From the NCBI RefSeq assembly GCF_001589285.1, contig NZ_JEMA01000338.1:1-56253 (forward strand): a stretch of 56,253 nt of DNA. The letters are read 5' to 3'. The DNA is from Sorangium cellulosum. Its GTDB lineage: Bacteria; Myxococcota_A; Polyangia; Polyangiales; Polyangiaceae. The translations under genes and the position numbers were made by a program. Each line of letters starts with the position of its first letter. Position 1 is the first letter of the stretch. The notes below the pieces were generated by a model. The model made no database searches. It was given only the letters and a program-made list of their open reading frames with translations, and was not told the origin of the DNA. Positions 47,757 to 56,253 of the stretch are shown here, in pieces.

Positions 47757-49399
47757 GCGACCTCGCTGGCAGGCAACGTGGATGTGAACTGCGCAGGCTC
47801 TCTCGCTGCGAGCGTGAGCCCATACTCGATCCCGTCCGCGAGCGCATGCCAGGACGCGTCGATGATGTTCGTGGAGGCGCCGACGGTGCTCCACTGGCGG
47901 TGCGCGTCGCGGCTGTCGATGAGCACGCGCGTCGTCGCCGAGGTGCCGTCGCGGCCGTCGAGGATGCGGACCTTGTAGTCGACGAGCTGGATGTCGCGCA
48001 CGGCCGGGTACACGGGCGCGAGCGCCTTGCGGAGCGCGCCGTCGAGCGCGTTGACGGGGCCGGACCCCTCGGCCGCCGTGATCACCACCTCGCCGTCGAT
48101 GTCGATCTTGATCATCGCCTCGGCGAAGGTGCCGACGCCCTCGCGCTGGCCCGCGATGACCTTGAAGTCGAGCAGGCGGAAGGGCGGCTTGTAGCCGGCC
48201 GCGCTCCGGTGGAGCAGCAGCGCGACGGACGCCTCGGCCGCCTCGAACGAGGAGCCGCGCGCCTCGCGCTCCTTGATCTGCTCGAGCACCTCGACCTCGG
48301 CGCCGGTCGGCACCTCGAGCCCGAACTCCTCGGCCTTGCTGAGCAGGTTGCCGCGCCCCGACAGCTCGCTGACGACGGTCCGCATCGCGTTGCCCACGAG
48401 CGCGGGGTCGATGTGCTGGTAGGCCGCGGGCTCGCGCCGCATCGCCGCGACGTGCACGCCGCCCTTGTGCGCGAAGGCGCTCCGCCCGACGTACGCCATG
48501 TGGTCGTCGGGGGCGAGGTTCGCCACCTCGGCGACGTAGTGCGAGAGCTCCGAGATCCCGCGGAGCGCCCCCTCGGGCAGCGCCCGGAGGCCGAGCTTCA
48601 GCTCGACGTTCGGGATGATCGCGCAGAGGTTCGCGTTCCCGCAGCGCTCGCCGTAGCCGTTGATCGTGCCCTGCACGTGGCGGGCGCCCGCGCGCACGGC
48701 GGCGAGCGAGTTGGCGGCCGCGCACTCGCCGTCGTTGTGGGCGTGGATGCCGAGCGGGTGGCCGAGCAGCGCCTTCATCTCGGCGACCACCGCCTCGATC
48801 TGCCAGGGCATCGAGCCGCCGTTCGTGTCGCAGAGCGTGAGCACCTCGGCCCCGCCGCGCACGGCGGCGCGCAGCGTCTCGATCGCGTACGCGTGGTCGA
48901 GCGCGTACCCGTCGAAGAAGTGCTCGGCGTCGTAGACGACGCGGCGGCCGTGCGCGCGCAGGAAGGCGATGGTCTCCTCGATCATCCGGAGGTTCTCGTC
49001 GAGCTTCGTGCGCAGCACCGCCGTCACGTGCAGGGCCGAGCTCTTGCCGAAGATCGTGCAGACCTCCGTCCCGGCGGCGAGCAGCGCGCGCAGCCCGGGG
49101 TCGTCCTCGGGCGCGAGCGAGGCGCGGCGCGTCGAGCCGAACGCGGCGATCTTCGCGTGCTTCCACTCGATGTCCCTGGCCCGCTCGAAGAACTGAGCGT
49201 CCTTCGGGTTCGAGCCGGGCCAGCCGCCCTCGATGAAGGCCAGGCCGAACGCGTCGAGGTGGCGCGCGATCCGGAGCTTGTCCTCGCACGCGAGCGAGAT
49301 GCCCTCGCGCTGGGTGCCGTCGCGGAGGGTTGTGTCGTAGATGTCGACGCGGTCCGCGGGGCGGGCGCCCTGCTCTGCGCCGTTGAGAGGCGGGTTCAT
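47753..49399 (-). CDS. cimA: Citramalate synthase
   Basis: The product is 548 residues. It belongs to the isopropylmalate/citramalate synthase family: [17 protein letters not shown] at the N-terminus, catalytic [29 protein letters not shown], and a C-terminal regulatory domain (about 420-540). DGTQREGIS and the insertion pattern mark the CimA type (TIGR00977 class) rather than LeuA (DGEQSPGAT), which is encoded next door. It makes citramalate from pyruvate and acetyl-CoA, the first step of threonine-independent isoleucine synthesis. AAGGAAG lies 9 nt before the start. Confidence 0.93.
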   Translation of the reverse strand: MNPPLNGAEQGARPADRVDIYDTTLRDGTQREGISLACEDKLRIARHLDAFGLAFIEGGWPGSNPKDAQFFERARDIEWKHAKIAAFGSTRRASLAPEDDPGLRALLAAGTEVCTIFGKSSALHVTAVLRTKLDENLRMIEETIAFLRAHGRRVVYDAEHFFDGYALDHAYAIETLRAAVRGGAEVLTLCDTNGGSMPWQIEAVVAEMKALLGHPLGIHAHNDGECAAANSLAAVRAGARHVQGTINGYGERCGNANLCAIIPNVELKLGLRALPEGALRGISELSHYVAEVANLAPDDHMAYVGRSAFAHKGGVHVAAMRREPAAYQHIDPALVGNAMRTVVSELSGRGNLLSKAEEFGLEVPTGAEVEVLEQIKEREARGSSFEAAEASVALLLHRSAAGYKPPFRLLDFKVIAGQREGVGTFAEAMIKIDIDGEVVITAAEGSGPVNALDGALRKALAPVYPAVRDIQLVDYKVRILDGRDGTSATTRVLIDSRDAHRQWSTVGASTNIIDASWHALADGIEYGLTLAAREPAQFTSTLPASEVA

Positions 49400-49483
49400 A
49401 AGGTTCGACTTCCTTGTGCGGCGAGGGCACGCCGCCGGGCTCGTCTGCCCCGCGCGGGGGCCTCCTGCGCCCGGCGCACCGGC

Positions 49484-51178
<1,695 letters not shown>

Positions 51179-51212
51179 GGTGTTCTCCGCCGCCTCCCAC
51201 GAGTGGAGAGGC

Positions 51213-52226
<1,014 letters not shown>

Positions 52227-52286
52227 CTCACTCTCCATTCAACAGGGACCGCACCTCGCGGCTCCCTTCCTTCACGTCATCAGGCA

Positions 52287-52838
52287 TCAGGGCGCGCCGC
52301 TGTCGGCCGCGCGCGCAGGCAGCATCGTGTCGAGCCTGGCCTCGGCCTCCTCGGCGCCGCGGGTCATCACGATCATCCCCGTCCGCACCATCTCGATGAT
52401 CCCGAACGGGCGGAGCACGTCGAGCAGGCCCTCGATCTTGTCGCCGGTCCCGGTGATCTCGATGGTGAGCGCCTCGGGGGCGACGTCGACGGTGCGCGCG
52501 CGGAACACCTCGCAGAGCTGGAGCACCTGCGCCCGGGTCGTCGCGTCCGCCCTCACCTTGATCAGCGCGAGGTCGCGCGCGACCGAGGCGGTGTGGGTGA
52601 CGTCCTGGACCCACAGGGTGTTGACCAGCTTGTACAGGTTCGCCTCGAGGCGCCGCGCCCCGTCCTCGTCCGCCTCGAGGACCAGGGTCAGGCGCGAGAT
52701 CCCGGTGATGTGGGTGCGCCCGACGCTCAGCGACTCGATGTTGTACGCGCGACGCCGGAAGAGGGACGCGACGCGGTTGAGCACGCCGGGTCGGTCTTCG
52801 ACGTAGGCGATGAAGGTGCGCAGGATGGGTCGATCCAT
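52287..52838 (-). CDS. ilvN: Acetolactate synthase small (regulatory) subunit
   Basis: The product is 183 residues from ATG 52838 (AAGAGG 6 nt upstream); the frame continues upstream as a shadow of ilvB. Two domains: an ACT domain (about 5-78; FIAYVEDRPGVLNRVASLF, NIESLSVGRT) binding valine, and a C-terminal ACT-like domain (about 85-165). It activates IlvB and gives feedback inhibition. It follows ilvB by 137 nt. Confidence 0.96.
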   Translation of the reverse strand: MDRPILRTFIAYVEDRPGVLNRVASLFRRRAYNIESLSVGRTHITGISRLTLVLEADEDGARRLEANLYKLVNTLWVQDVTHTASVARDLALIKVRADATTRAQVLQLCEVFRARTVDVAPEALTIEITGTGDKIEGLLDVLRPFGIIEMVRTGMIVMTRGAEEAEARLDTMLPARAADSGAP

Positions 52839-52975
52839 GGATGCCTCTTGAAAGTCCCTCTTGTCGGTGGTGCGCCCGGCGCCGGCCGTGACGCGTTCGG
52901 ACGCGCCCCGCTCGTCCGACGAGCGCGCGCTCGCGCTGGAACGAGCGCTCGGGGCGCGCGCCGCTACGGGTGCGT

Positions 52976-54685
52976 TCACGGATCCTCCCCGGTCTCCACG
53001 ATGGGGCTCGGGCGGCGGATCATGTCCTTCAGGTCGGCGCCCGCGGGGACCATCGGATAGACGCTGTCCTCCTGCTCGACGCGGAAGTCGACGACCACGG
53101 TGCCCGGCGTCGCGCGGGCGCGCGCCACCGCGTCCGCGATCTCCTCGCGCTTCGTGACGCGGATGCCGGTCAGGCCGTGGGCCTCGGCGAGCTTCACGAA
53201 GTCCGGGCTGCGCATCGGGGTCGCCGAGTAGCGCCGGTTGTAGAAGAACTCCTGCCACTGGCGCACCATGCCGAGGTAGCCGTTGTTGATGATGGCCACG
53301 TGGACCTTGATGCCCTCCTGCGCGCAGGTCGACAGCTCGCACGCGGTCATCTGGAAGCCGCCGTCGCCGACGACCACCCAGACCTCGTCGTCCGGCTTCG
53401 CGAAGCGCGCGCCGATCGCCGCCGGCAGGGCGAAGCCCATCGTGCCGAGCCCGCCGGAGGTGATGAGCTTCCGCGGGTGATCGTGCTTGTAGTACTGCGC
53501 TTCCCACATCTGGTGCTGGCCGACGTCGGTTACCACAAGCGCCTTGCCGTCGGTGAGCCGCCAGAGGTCGTGCATCACGTGCGCGGCGTACAATTTGTCG
53601 TTGTACGGCAATTGTTGAATGTCACGGACCGCCGAGTCGCCCTTCAGCGCGCTGATCCGCTCGATCCAGCCGCCCCTGTCGCGCTGCTTGACCCCGGGGA
53701 TGAGCGACAGGAGCGTGTCCCGGACGTCCCCGACGAGGCCCACGTCGACCTTGACATTCTTGTTGATCTCGGAGCGGTCGATCTCGACGTGGATTTTCTT
53801 CGCCTTGACCGCGTAGGTCTTGAGGTTGCCGGTCACGCGGTCGTCGAAGCGCATGCCGAGCGCGATGAGGAGGTCGGCCTCCTGGATGGCGTGGTTCACC
53901 CAGGCCTCGCCGTGCATGCCCATCATGCCGAGGCTGAGCGGGTGGGTCGCCGGGAAGCCGCCGAGGCCGAGGAGCGTCGACGCGACGGGGATGCCCGTCT
54001 TCTCCACGAAGGCGAGGATCTCGCGCGTCGCCTCCGCCCGGACGATGCCCTGACCGGCGAGGATGAGCGGCCGCTCGGCCTCGTCGATGAGCTCGATCGC
54101 CTTCTCGATGTCTGTCTGGACGGCGTGCTGGGAGGGGCGGTAGCCGGGCAGGCGGACCTCGCCCTTCGGCGGCTCGAAGTCGATCGACGCCTGCTGGGCG
54201 TCCTTGGTGATGTCGACAAGCACGGGGCCCGGGCGGCCGGAGCGCGCGATGTAGAACGCCTCGCGGATGGCGGGGGCGATGTCCTCGACGTCGGTGACGA
54301 GGTAGTTGTGCTTGGTGATGGGCAGGGTGACGCCCGTGATGTCGGTCTCCTGGAAGGCGTCGGTGCCGAGCAGCTTGGAGGAGACCTGGCCGGTGATACA
54401 GACGATCGGCGATGAGTCGAGCATCGCCGTCGCGATCCCGGTGACGAGGTTCGTCGCGCCCGGGCCCGAGGTGGCCACGCACACGCCGACCTTGCCGGAG
54501 GCGCGGGCGTAGCCGTCCGCCATGTGCGCCGCGCCCTGCTCGTGCCGGACGAGGACGTGGCGGATCGGGTAGCCGAGGATCGTGTCGTACGCGGGCATGA
54601 TCGCGCCGCCCGGATAGCCGAAGACCACGTCCACGCCTTCGCGGACGAGGACTTCCCAGATGATCTGTGCGCCTGTTCGTTTCAT
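52976..54685 (-). CDS. ilvB: Acetolactate synthase large (catalytic) subunit
   Basis: The product is 569 residues. ThDP/FAD-dependent: makes acetolactate and acetohydroxybutyrate. The catalytic Glu is in VLVRHEQGAAHMADGYARA, and the ThDP/Mg motif is GDGGFQMTACELSTCAQEG ending in IINNGYLG. ITGQVSSKLLGTDAFQETDI is the usual herbicide-site region. It lies 102 nt after the 143-residue gene and is the first biosynthetic gene of the operon. Confidence 0.97.
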   Translation of the reverse strand: MKRTGAQIIWEVLVREGVDVVFGYPGGAIMPAYDTILGYPIRHVLVRHEQGAAHMADGYARASGKVGVCVATSGPGATNLVTGIATAMLDSSPIVCITGQVSSKLLGTDAFQETDITGVTLPITKHNYLVTDVEDIAPAIREAFYIARSGRPGPVLVDITKDAQQASIDFEPPKGEVRLPGYRPSQHAVQTDIEKAIELIDEAERPLILAGQGIVRAEATREILAFVEKTGIPVASTLLGLGGFPATHPLSLGMMGMHGEAWVNHAIQEADLLIALGMRFDDRVTGNLKTYAVKAKKIHVEIDRSEINKNVKVDVGLVGDVRDTLLSLIPGVKQRDRGGWIERISALKGDSAVRDIQQLPYNDKLYAAHVMHDLWRLTDGKALVVTDVGQHQMWEAQYYKHDHPRKLITSGGLGTMGFALPAAIGARFAKPDDEVWVVVGDGGFQMTACELSTCAQEGIKVHVAIINNGYLGMVRQWQEFFYNRRYSATPMRSPDFVKLAEAHGLTGIRVTKREEIADAVARARATPGTVVVDFRVEQEDSVYPMVPAGADLKDMIRRPSPIVETGEDP

Positions 54686-54787
54686 AGTCCTGACTCCATC
54701 GAGTCGCGCTGGTGAAGCTGCGGGTGGTGGTGGCGCCCTCGGGCGCCCTGGCCGGTGGGTTCCGCCGTGTCTCCGAGGATCAGGGAG

Positions 54788-55219
54788 CTAGGCGATCGCG
54801 CGCTGCAGGTCCTCCCGCGGGCCGTCGCCGCTGGTCTCCTCGCGGCGGATCGCCTCGAGCACCCGCCGCGCGTCGTCGAGCGAGACGACGCGCGAGAAGG
54901 CCAGGGCGCTCGCCTGCGCGTTCGAGCCGGCGCGCGAGGAGGGCGGGTCGGCGTGAAACTCGAAGGAGGCCTCGGCCGCGGCGCCGCCCGGGCGCGCGCC
55001 CTTCAGCTGCGTCGAGGAGCGCTGGGGCGCGCGGACGGCGCCCCCGCTGGCGCGCGCGCGGATCTCGTGGACGAGCGCCTCGAACTCCTCGCGCACGGCG
55101 CTCGACGCGACGGGCACGCCACAGCCCGCGGCGACGAGCTCCGCGAGCTCCGCGATGTGCTGGTCGACGGCCTCGCTCGAGGCGTCCTCGCGATTCTTCC
55201 TCGAATGTTCCTTGCTCAC
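54788..55219 (-). CDS. Unknown 143-residue protein in the ilv operon leader region
   Basis: GTG 55219 has a perfect AAGGAGG site 4 nt away, so translation is likely. The product is 143 residues, soluble and helical: acidic N-terminus (SEAVDQHIAELAELVAAGCGVPV, REEFEALVHEIRARA), an Arg/Ser/Gly-rich middle, and a C-terminal helix with REETSGDGPREDLQRAI. No family is recognised. It sits between the attenuator and ilvB, so its expression would be under the same control as ilvB. Confidence 0.7.
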   Translation of the reverse strand: MSKEHSRKNREDASSEAVDQHIAELAELVAAGCGVPVASSAVREEFEALVHEIRARASGGAVRAPQRSSTQLKGARPGGAAAEASFEFHADPPSSRAGSNAQASALAFSRVVSLDDARRVLEAIRREETSGDGPREDLQRAIA

Positions 55220-55263
55220 TGATCCTCCTTGACGACGGCTGCTCTTCGTGAACCCACAGGCTG

Positions 55264-55301
55264 AAAAAACGAAAGCCCCCGGACCTTCTCGGTGCGGGGG
55301 C
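55264..55301 (-). terminator. Attenuator terminator of the ilv/leu operon
   Basis: Read on the minus strand, a stem gcccccgcacc / ggtccgggggc (7 bp, one mismatch, 3 bp; loop gagaa) at 55275-55301 is followed by tttcgtttttt (55264-55274): a classical intrinsic terminator, the best in the window. It begins 20 nt after the leader-peptide stop and lies upstream of the 143-residue gene and ilvB, so it can stop transcription before the operon. Confidence 0.85.
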
Positions 55302-55321
55302 CTATCTCCATGCTGCCTTGC

Positions 55322-55546
55322 TCAGAGTGGCGGCCCGCAACCGTTCCCAACGCGAATCAGCCCGACGACGGCTAGGCTGACGAGCGAAGGAATGGCTAGG
55401 CCGGCTAGGAGCTCGACGGACACGCCGGACTCGACGGCGAGCGAACGGGTCGCCGAGAGCGCGGACGAAGCGCGATGCACCAGCTTCACAGCGGGGGTCC
55501 CTTCGCCGGAGGCGCGGGCGCTGGAGGTGCTCATCGACTTCTGCAT
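55322..55546 (-). CDS. Branched-chain amino-acid operon leader peptide
   Basis: The open frame is 74 codons from ATG 55546; shorter starts at GTG 55489 (GAAGGGA upstream) or the internal ATG 55534 are possible. Residues 46-66 read as LLAGLAIPSLVSLAVVGLIR then V: 12 of 21 are Leu, Ile or Val. Three of the Leu codons are CTA (55408-55406, 55399-55397, 55375-55373), very rare in this GC-rich genome, and Ile is encoded by ATT. The frame ends at TGA 55324-55322, just before the terminator. This is the arrangement of a leader peptide controlling ilv attenuation: starved ribosomes stall at Leu/Ile/Val codons and allow an antiterminator (possibly gcggg at about 55337 with cccgc of the terminator stem). 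The exact start is unsure. Confidence 0.7.
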   Translation of the reverse strand: MQKSMSTSSARASGEGTPAVKLVHRASSALSATRSLAVESGVSVELLAGLAIPSLVSLAVVGLIRVGNGCGPPL

Positions 55547-55561
55547 AGCGTGCGTGCCGTT

Positions 55562-55589
55562 ACCGTACAGAGCTGCTGCGTCGCGTCAA
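55562..55589 (-). promoter_or_regulatory. Probable sigma-70-type promoter of the ilv operon
   Basis: On the minus strand TTGACG (55589-55584) is followed after 16 nt by TACGGT (55567-55562). The -35 matches consensus at five of six positions; the -10 matches at three of six. A start about 55555 would be about 10 nt before ATG 55546 of the leader peptide. Position relative to the leader and attenuator supports it. Confidence 0.55.
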
Positions 55590-55746
55590 GCTGTTTCTTT
55601 ACAGATCGCTTGTTTCTGCGGGGTTTCGTGCGGTTTTTTTATGTGAGTCAACACCACGAACAGGGCGTGACGTCCTGCACGGAGCGGCGCGGATCGAGCC
55701 GATCGCGTTGCGCGTGGGTCGCGTGTGGCTGGCTGCGCGGCGTCGC

Positions 55747-55929
55747 GATCGACGCGCGCGGAGAGCGTCGATCGACGTGCACGGAAGAGTCGATCGACGT
55801 GCAAGGAAGACGTTGATCGACGCGCACGGAGGACGTCGATCGACGTGCACGGAAGACGTTGATCGACGTGCACGGAAGACGTCGAACGACGTGCACGGAA
55901 GACGTCGAACGACGTGCACGGAAGACGTC
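55747..55929. repeat. Eight 23-bp tandem repeats with palindromic core
   Basis: Units start at 55747, 55770, 55792, 55815, 55838, 55861, 55884 and 55907 (one is 22 bp); consensus gatcgacgtgcacggaagac plus gtc or gtt. Each junction forms gtcgatcgac, a palindrome, next to cgtgcacg, another. The last two copies have gaacgac in place of gatcgac. The period is not a multiple of three and the open frames across it are artefacts. It lies about 158 nt upstream of the ilv promoter. Confidence 0.9.
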
Positions 55930-56123
55930 GAACGAGCTCGAGCCGGGCGGAGCGCGCAAGGAGCGCCGCGCGAAGAGCGCGGACGCAATCGGCCGCGGCG
56001 CAGATCCGGAGCGCCGGGGCAGATGTGCGCAAGCGCCGGATGTCGGCTCATGCGCGCCCGACGTGCAGAGTGCTGCCCTGGACCGACTGCGACGGGCCGA
56101 GCAGCGCCACCATGGACCTGCCA

Positions 56124-56253
56124 TGCAAGCGCATCGCGTGGCGCAGGCGCGGCCTGCCGTTCGTCGGATCTCCTCGCTCGGCTGCCGACGGCGCCGCCGC
56201 GCGGCCGCTCTCGCCGCGCTCGCGCTGCTCGCGCTGGGCAGCGCCTCGACCGG
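56124..56253 (+). CDS. Start of a secreted or membrane protein gene (truncated at the window edge)
   Basis: From ATG 56124 the frame stays open to the window end (43 codons). The translation has an Arg-rich n-region (CRRRRRA) and a hydrophobic core (ALAALALLALGSAST), as in a signal peptide. There is no visible ribosome site, and ATG 56113 is in another frame, so the start is uncertain. Nothing can be said on function. Confidence 0.45.

Noticed and set aside
55747..55929. CRISPR array or plasmid-type replication iterons
   Set aside because: No spacers separate the 23-bp units, so it is not CRISPR; no replication initiator gene or AT-rich opening region is nearby to support an origin.
55586..56032. 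Several overlapping minus-strand open frames over the 23-bp repeats
   Set aside because: The 23-bp period is not codon-compatible; all frames are Arg/Ser-rich by composition and lack ribosome sites.

Overview
The window is a very GC-rich chromosomal segment with dense coding, codons that nearly always end in G or C, and short gaps between genes. It looks like a myxobacterium of the Sorangium/Polyangium type. The signs are Ser/Thr protein kinases (one with the HRDVSPQN catalytic loop), a DUF4388 protein, an FHA-linked enhancer-binding-protein homologue, secreted proteins with long Gly-rich stretches, a DUF507 protein and RsbT/RsbX/RsbS-like regulators. This assignment is inferred from gene content; there is no rRNA, tRNA or other marker gene in view.

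Layout. 1-9.2 kb: a Tat-exported phosphoesterase (minus), a class I glutamine amidotransferase and an FHA/AAA+ regulator whose GAFTGA loop is altered (plus), an FAD oxidoreductase with an isoaspartyl peptidase (minus), and proS (plus). 9.2-18.4 kb: a long run of minus-strand genes: DUF507, a zinc-ribbon protein, a sugar-nucleotide epimerase, yicC, gmk, mtnP, a PfkB kinase, a lipoprotein, a Ser/Thr kinase and a coupled membrane-anchored protein. 18.6-25 kb: a Crp/Fnr regulator, a probable myxobacterial-only protein, a two-helix small protein, a lipoprotein cytochrome c pair, an OmpA-family lipoprotein and a Gly-tailed lipoprotein. 25-31 kb: dnaE, a MoxR ATPase and a DUF4388 protein.

31.1-34.2 kb is a complete four-gene set for GDP-D-glycero-alpha-D-manno-heptose (hddC, hddA, gmhA, gmhB). 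34.3-37.6 kb holds a small winged-helix protein, a histone-H1-like Ala/Lys/Arg/Pro-rich protein with a C-terminal helical domain, and an RsbT-RsbX-RsbS-like partner-switching set with no RsbR. Then come a HAD 5'-nucleotidase, a tRNA-dihydrouridine synthase, a 26-bp perfect hairpin, a membrane-anchored Ser/Thr kinase and a NarK transporter. 44-46.3 kb is unusual ground: a lipoprotein built from fifteen identical 33-bp repeats, a STAS-like gene broken by two TAG codons, and frameshifted debris of an rsbR-type STAS domain.

46.3-55.6 kb is a branched-chain amino-acid operon on the minus strand: leader peptide, attenuator, an unknown 143-residue protein, ilvB, ilvN, ilvC, leuA, cimA, leuB and a small monooxygenase, closed by a strong hairpin. 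The leader is the most informative non-annotated element. Its reading frame carries a Leu/Ile/Val cluster with three rare CTA codons, followed 20 nt later by a textbook terminator, so the operon is probably controlled by ribosome-mediated attenuation. CimA beside LeuB implies a pyruvate/citramalate route to isoleucine. An array of eight 23-bp palindrome-containing repeats lies upstream of the ilv promoter, between it and a partial secreted-protein gene that runs off the right edge.
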